DNA from: Neocallimastix lanati (nom. inval.)
Lineage: Eukaryota > Neocallimastigomycota > Neocallimastigomycetes > Neocallimastigales > Neocallimastigaceae
Length of the DNA stretch: 64,000 bases
Direction: 5' to 3'
Assembly (NCBI GenBank): GCA_016946835.1
Contig: JACVTC010000092.1
Coordinates: 107,501 to 171,500, forward strand
The position numbers and the translations under genes were made by a program. Below, piece by piece: positions 48,135 to 60,340 of the stretch. The first letter of the stretch is position 1. The number at the start of each line of letters is the position of its first letter. Under the pieces are notes generated by a model, which saw only the letters and a program-made list of their open reading frames with translations, was not told the origin of the DNA and searched no databases.

Positions 48135-51100
48135 CTACTTCAATTGTTGGTGAATATGTTGATGTATAGTTAACACCTTTTCTCTGTTTGAATCCACGAG
48201 CAACTAATCTTGCTCTTTTAACACCATTATCTTTAGTAGTAAATACCCATCTAGTATCAATTAAAGTAGTATCTTTAGGAATATTATTAACTATTCTCAT
48301 TACTTTTTGTTCATACATATTATTGATTTCTTTTTTAATTGCATCTTTCCATTTATTTGAATCGTTAGAATTTATTGCTTCATCATAACTCTTGGGATTA
48401 ACTGTTTTAATTAGTAATACTTTGTTTTTCTTTATTGTTAATTGTTCATTATCATTTGTATTTTCTTTTTCATTTAAATCAATGAATTTTCTTTTGTTAT
48501 TATTTTTATGAGTATCGGTATTTTCCATTTCATTATTTTCTAAATTATTTTTGTTATTATCTTGAATATTTATAGCCATATCATTACTATTAGAATTATT
48601 TAAATTGTTGTTTGAAGTTTTATCAATTAATATATCAGAGTTTTGATTTGTGTTTAAGTTTTCATGTTTTTTATTCAAATTCATATTATTATTAATATTG
48701 TTATTAATGTTATTGTTGTTATTGTTTAATATAATTTTATTATTGCCATTAATAATTTCTCGGTTGTTATTATTTGAATTATTTGAATTATTTAATTGAT
48801 CATAACTGCCTTTTTCCCCCTCAATTGAATAATTCGAATGAAAAATAGAATTAATATATTCTTCTGATAGAAAGGTAGTATTAATAGTTCCAGGAATATT
48901 TTTCAAGAAATAAACGTCTCTAGCTGATACAATACAGATAGAAGATAAATCTAAAATACGATAACCAGTAGAGTCCGAAGCATAACCAAGAAAAATTCCA
49001 GGTTTAGAATTATTTTCAAATTTATTCTTTTTATGATTATTATAGAAATATACTCTGCAACCAAAAACACGTAAGTGTGAAATATCAATAGGTTTGTTGA
49101 AGAAAACTTCATCTGGGATTTTTGAATTATTACCTTGATGAGGATTAAGGTTATATAAACGACATGCGCATAGAATAGTAGAATCCCAAAAATTAAGAGG
49201 TAATTTGGCAGAATTAAGTAGCGTGGTTGCACAATTATTAAGAGTTTGATTAATTCTTTCTGAACGATCATTTTGTTGTGGGTAGCCAGGAGTTGAATGA
49301 ATTAATTTTATACCATTTTCGGAAAGGTACTTGTTGAAATTTTCATTTGTGTATTCGGTTCCATTGTCGGTTTTTAAAGTTTTAATTGTAAATTCAGTAG
49401 TATTATTCATTAATTTGTGAAATTTAATAAATGCGTTATAAACATCAGATTTATTTTTTAAAAGGTAAATCCAGCATTTTCTACTATAGTCATCCATAAA
49501 AGCTACGTAGTAATTGAAATCGTTATAGGATGTTTTTAATTTACCAACTACATCGGAGTGTACAAGTTGTAGTGGTTGTGTGGTACTGTTTTCAATTGCA
49601 TAAAATGGTTTTCTTCTCATTTTGCTGATTTTACATTGAGTGCAGTCCTTTTTGTTGTGAATACACGTGTGGTTTAAAACAAAATTTTCAATATCTTTAT
49701 TATTGTTGAAGTGACCTAATTGTGCATGCCAAAGATCATAATCGAAATTGATAATATCAATATTTAAAGATTTATACATTTTAAAGGGAGTAGTGTATAA
49801 TGAAAAGAGATTTTCTTTGTCGGCATAAATTTTCGCAACTGGTTTATTGTTTTTGAATAATTGAAGTCTATCATTATTTAAATATTCATCGAAATCGATA
49901 ATAATGGTAAAATTATTTCTGACAAGATAATGTGTTGAAATTAAGTTATTTTTGATGTTTGGTGCATAGTGGACTTTTGAGAGTTTGAAATCGAAATTTT
50001 TAATAGCACCATTATATGTTCCTACTTTTACAATTTTGTCAGATTTTCCATCAGGATAGGTGATAAATTTGTTGTTGACAGTTTTGGTATCATCTAAGTC
50101 TTTTTCTTCTTTTGTTAAATTTAATGAGGTACCGCTGTCAATAATCCATCTTGTTGGTTCTTTCTTTTGATTAAATGTAGGAGTATCGTTGGGAACAGCA
50201 TTAACATTAATATTTCCTGAAAATCCAGTGAAAATTTCATCTTCGCTAGGTTCATCAGAATCTTCTAAATCAGTAGTATTTTTAATTCCTTCTATATTAT
50301 TGGAACGATAATTTTTGTTTTTTGAATTGTTTCTTGTTGTGTTGCTTCTTTCTTGGTGTCTGATGTTTTCATTTGAAGGATTTTTATTATTTCTTCTATC
50401 TTTTCTTCTAGGATTTAAAAAACATTCATCGGTAGTGTGTCCGTGTTTATGGCAAATGTGACAATATTTTTCTTTTTCTTTATCTTTATCAGAGTCATTT
50501 TTAAATTTATATGGTAATTTACCATTTCTAACTCTATTAACCGAAAGCTCTTGTGTAGTTTCGTTGCTATAGTCAATTTTCTTTATGTCTTCGTATTTTT
50601 TAATAAAAACACTAGTCAAGGCTATCCGTTCTTTTAATTCTTCAAAGGTTTTAAATTCGACTAAAAGTACTGGAGGAACTCCAAATTTAACAATTTCTTC
50701 AGCTGAAAGTAAAATTTTAGTTTCTTCGTCTAATTTTGTTTTTTCACATCTTTTTGATTCCTTATCGTGAAGTTGAAACAAGTAATTTAATTTGTCTATA
50801 TAGAGTTTTATATCGTTATTTTCGACCTCTAGTTTCTTGATTTGGTATTCAATTTGATATAATTCTGAAGGTCCAACCTGCAAGAAGTAACTTTCTAATC
50901 TTATAATCATTTCATAGGCGGTTTCACATCCTTCAATAAGTTCGGCGGTAGTTGAATCTAAGCTGCTTTCGATGATGGTTTGGGTCGCACAGTCTTCTTT
51001 GATTTCATCATCATCCATTTCTGTAATATCTATGTCATTTTTGATGCAGTCAATAAGATCTAATGCCGTTAAGTGACGTTTGAGAGCTCTATACCATCTT

Positions 51101-51474
51101 GGAAAGTTTTCTGTAGTTAATTTAAAATTTTGATAATTAAAAATCGATTTATTTGTCATATCTGACTTCTTTCTTCTCATGAGTTTTTCGTTGACTCTGT
51201 ATAATCTTTTAATAAAATTCTTTGTGTTTCTATCTAAGATTGAGGATTGTTTGTTGATATTTTCTTCTAAGTCATTTAAATTTTCTTCAATGTGTTTTCT
51301 TTTTGACTTTGAAATATTATTTTGTTTGTTTACATTTTCTTCAAAGTCTTTCAAAAAATTAAAATCATCATTTTCGTAATCTTGAATTTCATGTTCTTCA
51401 CTTTCATAATTATAGTTTTGTGAAGTTGATGATTCTTTAGATTTTCCTGAATTTTTAGATTTGTCAGTTTCCAT
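48135..51474 (-). pseudogene. Copia 2 gag-pol, N-terminal part
   Basis: Start ATG 51472-51474. Gag with zinc knuckle CHICHKHGHTTDEC at about 335-348. Protease WIIDSGTSLNLT at about 442. GAG-pre-integrase LWHAQLGHF. Integrase core HSDVVGKL...KTDNGTEYT...QNDRSERIN at about 636-740. A long Asn-rich linker (NNNNNNINNNINNNMN) precedes the RT start (TRWVFTTKDNGVKRARLVAR). The frame ends in the inserted LTR after YSPTIE. No other break seen in this part. Confidence 0.9.
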
Positions 51475-51665
51475 TTTGGAATTTAGAATTTTGAATTTTA
51501 ATTAATTTTAAAAAAAAAATTTAAATTTTGAAATTTTTAATTTTGAAATCTAATTTCAATAATTTTGAATTTGTAAATTTTTAAATTATTTATTCAATAT
51601 TTTAATTATAACAAGCTTGTTTAATTTAATTTTTGTATTTTTATAGCTAATAGCTCATTAGGTAA

Positions 51666-51680
51666 GTGAAACTCTTAATC
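51666..51680 (-). promoter_or_regulatory. Copia 2 primer-binding site, half tRNA-Lys(CUU)
   Basis: Plus strand GTGAAACTCTTAATC, directly adjoining the LTR. It shares ACTCTTAATC with the copia 1 site and with the tRNA-Lys(CUU) anticodon arm. Confidence 0.72.
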
Positions 51681-51933
51681 TGTTAAGAATGTAACTGAAA
51701 TCTCTCAATTTCAATATGATTATTTATAGTTAATATGGCTTTTATTTATTTATATTTAATTATATGAATATTACATAATAAAGAATATTACAGTTTAACA
51801 AAATATAATAAATAAGATTTATAATAACTATTTAATAACTATCTAATAACTAATGTATTCATAATGTGGCTAATTGTGGCGTATTAATATTACAATGTAT
51901 AATGTATAATTATAATGTAGCTAATACTTAACA
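51681..51933 (-). repeat. 5' LTR of copia 2
   Basis: 253 bp; abuts the primer-binding site at 51680. Confidence 0.92.
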
Positions 51934-53130
51934 CTATCTAAAATATTACTGATAAGAATTTATTTAATTGGCTATAATTTTTATTACAATCTGTTAAAAT
52001 ATTCAAATAAAAATAAAAATATTATTCTAATATAAAGGTTTTTAATAAAATAAAATATTTGTCAATATAAAATAAAACATTTCGATATAAAATTTTATAA
52101 TAAAAGTTAAAATATAATATATAAATCTTTAATTATCAATATTGCTAATATAAGTTTTAAATATATAAAAATATTACTATTGTAAAGATTTAATAAAATC
52201 TTTAATAATTAATTATTACATAATTAATTAATGTAATAAAATTACATAAATTTATGATTTACGTATATGAAAATTAATTATAAATTTATGTAAACTTTTC
52301 ATAAAGGAAAAATTATTATTTAAATAATTTTGGATAATAACTTAAATCTAAATAATTTATTTAAGTTAGTTAATTTAGTTTATTTAAAATAGTTATTCTA
52401 TTTAATTTAGTTAATTTAGTTAATTTAGTTTAGTTAGTTTAAAATACTTTAAAATTAATTTCGGAATAGTTTTAAATAGTTAAAATTAGTTTAAATAGTT
52501 TATAAAAATAGTTTTAAATTGTAAATATATAAACATTAGTATTAATAATATTTATATAATAAATATATAATAAATGAGTTGTTATTGAATTTAATTATTA
52601 TTGTAAATAAGTTGAAAGTTTATTGAATTAATTATTGTTTAGTTTAGTTAATTATTATTTAATAAAATTATTAATAAATATTTTGTTTATAAATAAATAG
52701 TAATATATGTAAATTAGATAGAAATAATATATTATAATGTAATAATGAAAAAATATAAATACATATAAATTTCTATAATTAAATCGATGTATTAGTTATT
52801 GACTATATGATAGTTAATAACAAAAAAGAGATTTAATTTTTTTTTTAATTAATAAAGATTATTTCATTTAAAAAAACGAATTTTTATTACGTGTTTTTTA
52901 TTTTGGTGTTAAAATTTGTTATTTGTAATCTGTTTCTGATAGAACTCTTTACAACTATTAATATAAGATTTAATATAAAAATATAAAGTTTAATATAATT
53001 TTTGATTTAATTTTTGATCTTTGGATTTAAAAATTTATTAAAGTACAAAAATAATAATGTACACATAATGTATTAGAAATAAATCGTAGATTTAATTAAG
53101 AATGCATTATTTAGTACATTCTTATCACTA
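51934..53130. repeat. Repeat R, right part, and A/T-rich spacer
   Basis: From 51939 (TAAAATATTACTGATAAGAA) to about 52165 the sequence matches 56330-56627 with few changes. After that only A/T-rich sequence with TTAGTTAATTTAGTT short repeats (about 52370-52440); no ORF. Confidence 0.65.
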
Positions 53131-53135
53131 AAATT

Positions 53136-54080
53136 TGGTAGACTCGGGGTTGACACGTATAGAATTAAAATCAAGCAGGGGGGGGGGACGGGTATTACCC
53201 TGCTTTGATTTTAAATAAAAAAAATTTCTTTTTATTAAAATTTATTTATTATTTATTAATATTAAAATTTATTTTTTTAAAGTACATATATTTAATTTTT
53301 AAGAAATATTTACAATATTTATATTTTTTTATAAATTTGAAGTATAATTATTTGTTTATAAGTTAAGTAATTTTATAGAATTATTGAATTAATTTTATAT
53401 CAATAATTCATTTTTGTTTTAATTTTTATAATAATATAATATTCAAATATAATTTAATTAAAAATAATTATAAAATAAATATATAGAAAATAGTTTTTAC
53501 TATTTTCTTTGATATTTTTAAGTTAAATAAATTGTTTTTAAAGATTAATATAATAAATTTAATAATCTTTAATTATTTTAAATAATACTTGTAATTATTA
53601 TCAAAAATAAAATAAAATTTTTATAATATTTAATTAATAAATTTGATAATATTTAGATAATAAATTTTTATAATAATTTTTTAATAATAAATTTAATTAA
53701 TAATCTTAATATTTTTATAATAATATTTAATAGTTATAATAAATAAATTTTTATAATAATATTTAATAATTTTAATAATTTTATAATATTAATAGTTTAT
53801 AATAATTTTTATAATATTTAATTAATAATTTTAATAATTTAGTATCTTAAAAGTATAATTTTAATATTTACAATTGTATTTTAATATATAAATATATTTA
53901 ATAATATAACAATAAAGTAATTAATTAAAATTGATTTACATTATTTACAAGTTAAAATTAATTTATATCAAAATAAATTAAATTTTATAATTAAGTTTAG
54001 GTTATCAAGAATATAGGAAAGTACAATTTAGTAAAGAATTATTAATAATAAAATAAAGGTTATTAATTCATTCTTTACCA
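53136..54080 (-). repeat. Solo LTR of the gypsy 1 family
   Basis: About 945 bp, reverse complement of the gypsy 1 LTR, with TGGTAGACTC and TTCTTTACCA ends and AAATT on both sides (53131-53135, 54080-54084, terminal A shared). It is more diverged than the gypsy 1 pair; its G-run is 10 long where gypsy 1 has a C-run of 7. Formed by recombination between LTRs of an older copy. Confidence 0.9.
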
Positions 54081-54384
54081 AATTTCAGTGTAACAGATAC
54101 ATGGTAACTTCAAGCCTATCCAATGATAGTTCTTTGGTTACGTAACGTATCTCTAAACAGTTAGCAATTTCGGCTAATCAAATAAAATCTTTTGTTAATT
54201 TCGTACATTAAATTTTATTATTTTTATAATTAATTATATAGTTAAATACTTAGTTAAGTATATTTTATTTAGTGATTAGTAAACTAAGTTAAATTAAATT
54301 ATTTACCAATCATAATATTATTGACATGTATAAATAATAATTGAACTTGTAACTGTAACGCACTAGCGTTACTATTAATGTAAA
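54081..54384. other. LTR debris with a perfect short palindrome
   Basis: Contains TGTAACAGATACATGG near 54092 and GTAACGC-ACTA-GCGTTAC at 54355-54372, similar to the tips of TGTAAC...GTTACA LTRs. No ORF. Confidence 0.4.
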
Positions 54385-54830
54385 TTGTTAAAAATAAATA
54401 TTAATATTAATAAATAAAAATATAATTATTAAATAAATATTAATATTAATAAATAAAAATATAATTATTAAATAAATATTAATATTAATAAATAAAAATA
54501 TAATTATTAAATAAATATTAATATTAATAAATAAAAATATAATTATTAAATAAATATTAATATTAATAAATAAAAATATAATTATTAAATAAATATTAAT
54601 ATTAATAAATAAAAATATAATTATTAAATAAATATTAAATTAATAAATAAAAATATAATTATTAAATAAATATTAATATTAATAAATAAAAATATAATTA
54701 TTAAATAAATATTAATATTAATAAATAAAAATATAATTATTAAATAAATATTAATATTAATAAATAAAAATATAATTATTAAATAAATATTAATATTAAT
54801 AAATAAAAATATAATTATTAAATAAATAAA
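54385..54830. repeat. 39-bp satellite, about 11 copies
   Basis: Nearly perfect head-to-tail units built from AAATAAATATTAATATTAAT plus AAATAAAAATATAATTATT. One copy has a 3-base deletion (ATTAAATTAATAAAT). The near-identity of units indicates recent expansion. Confidence 0.9.
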
Positions 54831-55298
54831 TTACCCTGTGTAAGCCCAGTAACTGATAACGGAGAGAGTTATAAAGTGCTGCGCTATATTCTAGTGTAAT
54901 AGTAATAAATAATTATAAATAAAAATTAATTCTAGTGTTTATTATTAACAACTCGATTAGAGAGGTGTTAAGTTATCTTAGTCTTTAAATTTAGTTATTA
55001 TTCGTTATTTTAGTTAATAATAAACTTACCTTTTTGAAAGAATCTATAATTATTTTTAAATAAAATAATTATATTTTCTTAGTTAAAGTTATAATTATAG
55101 CTTTATTTAATTATATAATATTTATTCATTTAAATATTATTAATAATTTATTTAACTTCATATTAAATATTCATTAATTTAATACAACAAAATTTATTTA
55201 ATTAATTATTATTTATACATTTATAAATAATTATAGTTTATTTAATTATACATTTAATTATTAAATTTATTAGGTTTAGTTTATTTATTTAATTATAT
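54831..55298. other. Spacer with a short GC-richer segment
   Basis: 54832-54905 (CCCTGTGTAAGCCCAGTAAC and on) is distinctly richer in G+C than its surroundings; nothing recognised. The rest is A/T-rich. Confidence 0.35.
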
Positions 55299-56026
55299 TG
55301 TAAACAAATATATTATGTATTCTAATATGTATTTTAATAATGTATTCTGTATTTTGATTATTAATATCATGTTATTTTCCTTATTTGTAAATTTATAATT
55401 TTATGATCGAAATATCTTTTATTATTTTATTCTTTTATTTTCGATCAATTACATTAGATTAATGAATCGGTTAATTAGGGTTTTTCCCAATTACTTCTTA
55501 AAAGTAATTGGTTTTACCTAATTGATACGATGATCGATATGGATAGAATATCGATCAAAAATCTTATCTAGGTTTTTCTCTCTAATCTTTTCCTAGATAA
55601 GAGATTTGTTAAGATTAGAAAACATTTTTTAATTTAATCTTATTTTTCAAAAAGTATAAATAAGGCTCTTGAATTCTCTTTGAGAAATCAAGAGTTATTA
55701 TAACAATTATAATATAGTAATAACATTAATAAATATTTTATATTTCTATTTTAATAAAATAAGTTTTAATAAAACAAATTTAAAAATAAAACAAAATAAA
55801 ATAATCCTTTCTCTTGACAATTCTGTGTTATTAGTTTATTATAATTAGTTATAATAAACTCTTTTTTATAAAAGATAAGTATATTTATCCTTTTTGCTTT
55901 CTCAATTTAATAATAATTATTATTTAACTATTATTAAGTTGTAGTTAATAATTTAATAATAATTAATTTTATAATTAAATTATTACACTTTTACTTTTAT
56001 TTTTATTTAATTCTCTAAAACCTTAA
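55299..56026 (+). repeat. Putative LTR (plus orientation), boundaries approximate
   Basis: TATAAATA at 55655-55662 is followed by GAAATCAAGAGTTATTAT, which is shared with the LTR at 63308-63788. The last 41 bases (55986-56026) are the exact reverse complement of 36089-36129 and end CTTAACA. The start at TGTAAACAAAT is uncertain. Confidence 0.4.
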
Positions 56027-56289
56027 CAGTAAAAGACACACAAATTTTATTTATTTGTTTATTATTTTTTTTATCAATTTTATTAAATTTATTTGATTTT
56101 TAAAAATTGGTAGCAAAATTTACAACTATTTATACTTTTTTTCAAGGCATAAAAGTTGTTCTTGCCACTAAATTACATTTTATTTATTTTTTTTTTATAA
56201 AAACTATTAAATTTAAATTGAATTTTATAATCAATTATATAAAATTTAATTATAACAATATAAATAAAATACATTTATAATATTAATAA

Positions 56290-56328
<39 letters not shown>

Positions 56329-56627
56329 CTAAAATATTACTAATAAGAATTTATTTAATTGGCTATAATTTTTATTACAATCTGTTAAAATATTCAAATA
56401 AAAATAAAAATACTATTCTAATATAAAGGTTTTTAATAAAATAAAATATTTTTCAATATAAAATAAAACATTTCGATATAAAATTTTATAATAAAAGTTA
56501 AAATATAATATATAAATTTTTAATTATCAATATATAAAAATATTATTAATACAAATTTTCATTATTAATATAAAAATAAAAAAAAATAAGATTTATTATT
56601 AATATTACTAATATAAGTTTTAAATAT
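56027..56627 (-). repeat. Repeat R, uninterrupted copy (truncated by gypsy 2)
   Basis: Matches 36110-36437 plus 51939-52165, without the copia 2 insertion. It contains a T-run (about 56287-56322) at the point corresponding to the copia 2 target, and ends at the left LTR of gypsy 2. Confidence 0.75.
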
Positions 56628-57195
56628 TGTAACAAATCTTAATGTTACTTAAGATTGTTATAAGGTTTTTTACACAAAAGGTTCTCGACACTAAAGTAAT
56701 TAAAATATGTTTTATTGAAATAAGTTTTTTTTATTAGTAAAAATATAAATTATTATTTTATTAATTAATCATTGTAATATTTTAAATTACTTTAAAATTA
56801 ATTAATAAAAGCACAAGTAAAAATATTTTATTATGAAATTTTACACCTATTTATAGTTTTTCAGGAAAATTAATTATTTTAAGTTATCAGTTGTTATTAG
56901 TAATTATTAGAAATAAAAGAAAATTAAAGAAAATTAAAGAAAACAAGTTTTCTTTCTAGAAAATGAATCTTAGATAAAAAATGATAAAAAATATTAATAA
57001 AATAGATTTTTCTAGTTTTATCGGTTCAATTGTTTAACCGATAAACACTAGTAATTTCTTTAATATTCTAGTTATAATAAATAAAAAGTTATTATGGAAA
57101 GAGTGGGTGTCGAACCCTAAGGGTTCAGCCCGATGGTTATGGTAACTTACCATTGAACCATGGTTACTAATTTACTAGTTATGAGTTTCGTTACA
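56628..57195 (-). repeat. 3' LTR of gypsy 2
   Basis: 568 bp; sense strand TGTAACGAAACTC...GATTTGTTACA. TATAAATAG is at about 56853-56862, and GTGCTTTTAT (minus strand, 56805-56814) about 41 nt downstream. tRNA-like boxes lie at 57106-57160. Confidence 0.9.
57106..57160 (-). promoter_or_regulatory. tRNA-like A and B boxes in gypsy 2 3' LTR
   Basis: Minus strand: A box TGGTTCAATGG (57150-57160), 33 nt, B box GGTTCGACACC (57106-57116). The A box fits the tRNA consensus fully; the B box fits at 9 of 11. Located in U3, upstream of the TATA box. Confidence 0.6.
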
Positions 57196-57210
57196 TGGTC
57201 CTCCTCTAGG
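57196..57210 (-). promoter_or_regulatory. Gypsy 2 polypurine tract
   Basis: The sense strand CCTAGAGGAGGACCA lies directly before the 3' LTR. Confidence 0.7.
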
Positions 57211-57517
57211 ATTCGGATACCAGACGAATCTCAAAACTAGGCTAAACTATACTAAGAAAATTTAATTTAATTATTTTAATATATAAATTATTTTAATAGT
57301 TATTTGGTGTAAAATTTCAATACATGATAAACATAAAAATACATTATTAATAATAAGGTTACATGAATTTAAATAATATTTATATTAATAAGTAAAAACA
57401 ATAAAGATTATTGATATTGATATTAATAGAAATAAATTTGATATTAATAAATATAAATTTTTGTATAATTAATATTATAGATTCATTTTCTAAATATAAG
57501 TTTATTTGTTTGATTTA
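57211..57517 (-). other. Gypsy 2 3' untranslated segment
   Basis: About 300 bp of A/T-rich sequence between the pol stop and the PPT; no ORF. Confidence 0.6.
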
Positions 57518-59567
57518 TTAAATTTTTTTGAGTATTTCTGGACAGTTGAGGTTTTCTTCCGGTTCCCAAGATGCTTCAGATAAAGGATATCCTTTCCACT
57601 TAATAAAATATTGAATCTTTCCATAATGTTTTCTTTTATCATGTATTTCTTCTACTTCATATTCTTCTTCATCATTAACTATAATTGGAGGTGGAGGTTC
57701 CTTTTTTCTTTTAAAATTGTCTTTGTAGTATGGCTCAAGTTCTGATACATGGATAATTGGGTGTATTCTTATATTTTTTGGAAAATCAATTTTGTATGTT
57801 GCTGGAGAGACTTTTTCAATTATTTTATAAGGTCCTAACTTTCTTGGTTTTAATTTTTTATTTTTATTTCTTAATATGAGTGAACTGTTTATCCAAACTT
57901 TGTCGTTTACTTTGAATTCAGGTGCTTTAATTCTGTGTTGGTTGGCGAATTTTTCTTGTTTATTTCTTGCTTGTTTTAAATTTTCTTTTAATTGTTTGAA
58001 AAGTTTCGCTAAGTTTGTTGTAAATTCTTCAGCACGAGGAACATCAATAGAACTTGGCACAGCTGGTGAGAAGCGAGGGTTGTAACCATAATTTGCGTAG
58101 AAAGGTGATTTATTTAATGATTCTTGAATAGAATTGTTGTAGCAGAATTCAGCAAGGAATAGATAATTATGCCAATTTGAACCTTTAAAATTAGAGTAAC
58201 ATCTGAGAAATTGTTCTACAACGGAGTTCACCCTCTCCGTTAAACCGTTAGTTTGATGGTGAAAGGGAGAAGAAAGTTTCATTGAGATATTGAGAGTTAT
58301 GCAAATAGAAGTCCAGAATTTAGAAGTGAATTGAGTACCTCTATCGGAAAGAATTTCATTTGGTAATCCATGAAGTCTGAAAATATGAGTCATGAATGCC
58401 TTAGCAGTATCTTCAGAAGAAGGAACGTTAGGAAATGGGATGAAGTGACCCATTTTTGTGAATCTATCGAGAACAACAAAAATACAAGTATATCCATTAG
58501 ATGAAGGAAGATCAGTGATGAAATCTATGGAAAGCGAAGTCCAAGGTCGGTCAGGAATTTCTAGTGGGTTCAGAAATCCATAAGGTTTGTGTCTAGAATC
58601 CTTTGAACGACAACAGATTTCACAAGATTTAATATAGTCTTTAATATCTTTTTGCATAGATGACCACCAAAAGTCACGATTGATTAAGGAGAAAGTTTTC
58701 TTGAAACCAAAATGACCAGCAGATGGGGAGTCATGACAGATATTTAATACGGAAGAACGACAGTTAAGGGGAACATAAATTTTTCCATCAACGAGTAAGA
58801 AGTTGTTGCTTAAAGAAAATTTAATAGATTCTGGGAAGTCTTCTTTAGAGTTGAGTTTTTTGCAGATTTCATTATAATATTTATCTTTCTTGTATTCATG
58901 GAGTATTTGATCATTTAAAGAGGCAATGGAAGTGGTAGCGCAAAAATTTTCAGGTTTTAAGACGTTGAAAGGAATGTCAGAGGACAGTTCTTCTTCATTT
59001 GATGCATAATCAGGTCTTGGAGAAAGTGCATTCGCATATATTTCGCTAAAAATATCCTTAAATGGAAGTAATTTCTTTGGTAATGATTTATTTATTTTAT
59101 TACTTTCTTTATTTTCTTCTTCTTTATCATTCTTTTTAATAGTATTTAAAGGAGCATAAGTAGTGAAGGCGCTGGGAAGTACAAGACAATTGGAAATACA
59201 ATAGTTGGATTTGAAAGAGAGTTCTTTTGAGGCAAAGTCTATAGTGGGATTATGAGTTTCTAGCCAGTCAATGCCTAAAATAGCACAATACGAAGGAAGG
59301 TCAACAACATAGAAACTTGTTTTACATATGTGGTTTTTATATTTTAAGGAAATTGGTGCAGTTTTACCTATGATTGACTGAATACCGCCGATTCCAGATA
59401 CGTTAGGGAGATTACATTCACTAGAGTAAGGAATATTGTTTTCTTTTGCGAAGTATACATCCATTAAATTAAGTTGAGAGCCGCAGTCCAGAAGAATTTT
59501 AGTTTTTGTAGAAATATTGGAAACATTAAGAGAGAATTCAAAAATTGGTAGCTTTACATCGGGTTGA
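57518..59567 (-). pseudogene. Gypsy 2 Pro-IN-chromodomain, RT and RNase H deleted
   Basis: Protease motif LLDCGSQLNLM spans about 59500-59460 (D-C-G-S active site), then LGIDWLETHNPTIDF. At about 59015-59040 the frame passes from pre-RT sequence (LLPFKDIFSEI) straight to post-RNase H sequence (ALSPRPDY), so about 2 kb expected in this family is missing without loss of frame. Integrase zinc domain GHFGF...CEICCRSK. Core D (SIDFITDL), D (SDRGTQF) and E (NGLTERVN). C-terminal chromodomain EEIHDKRK...YFIKWKGYPLSEASWEPEENL (last ~45 residues). The chromodomain targets integration to modified histones in the family. The 5' part joins gag across insert D. Confidence 0.92.
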
Positions 59568-60340
59568 TATAAAGTTTTGATTTAAAAAATAGATTATAAG
59601 TCAAAAATTATAATAACACTAAATAACACAAAAATGTTCTATAAACAAATAAGTTTTATTATATTTAGATTTTAAAATAATCTTTATTAATTATTAGTGT
59701 TATTAACAATAAATCGTTAATAACAATTACATCGATTAAAATACATGAAATTTGGTTAACTATTTATATTTTTATCTTATTACATTTAGAATATATAATT
59801 CCTATTGAATTATATTATCTAACTATTTATTTAAAAACAATACTAACCTAAACTAATAATAAATAATTAACTATTACTAAATAAAGAGAATTATAATTAA
59901 TAACTAAAATAAATATAAACAATTTCAATCGAGCTCATTTATTATTTATTTATTATTTAAATATTATTAATAAATTCTTATTATATTTTCTATTTAAAAT
60001 TAATATAAAAGTTGTCATAATTATTTAATATGATTTTAGCATAAAATGCCGCAAGTTTCAACATGACTAATTGCATAGTTTCATGTTGTTAATTTATCTT
60101 GTAAAAAACCTTAACTCTTATTATTTAAATTAAATTACATAAAAAGAAATGATTTTCAATTACTAGTTTCACAAGAGAAATTTTTAATTTATTAATATGA
60201 TTGGGAAGAAGTCGAAGTTTTGTTTAAAATTATTTGCAATAATTTTATACACGTGATTTTTAATAGATTTATTTCAATTTTACTTAAATTTATGATTAAA
60301 TTTAATTAAAATTTATAAAGATATTAATAATATCTTTACA
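59568..60340. mobile_element. LTR-like insert D, copy 2 (773 bp)
   Basis: Flanked by GTTGA (59563-59567 and 60341-60345). Same ends (TATAAAG, CTTTACA) and almost the same sequence as 45417-46190; the differences seen are a few single bases. Separates gypsy 2 gag from protease. Confidence 0.85.

Larger units (their letters stand above)
36438..51933 (-). mobile_element. Ty1/copia LTR retrotransposon 2, split by nested insertions
   Basis: LTRs at 36438-36691 and 51681-51933, flanked by a CTATC duplication (36433-36437 and 51934-51938). Comparison with the unbroken repeat R copy at 56027-56627 confirms the target. Sense-strand ends are TGTTAAG and TTAACA. The pol frame is interrupted at 38094/48134 by a solo gypsy-2-family LTR, which itself holds gypsy 1. 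Removing the insert and one target copy restores the RT reading frame across the break. Confidence 0.93.

Noticed and set aside
57101-57165. A genuine tRNA gene in the LTR
   Set aside because: A and B boxes fit, but acceptor and anticodon stems do not pair, and the same segment recurs in every family LTR.
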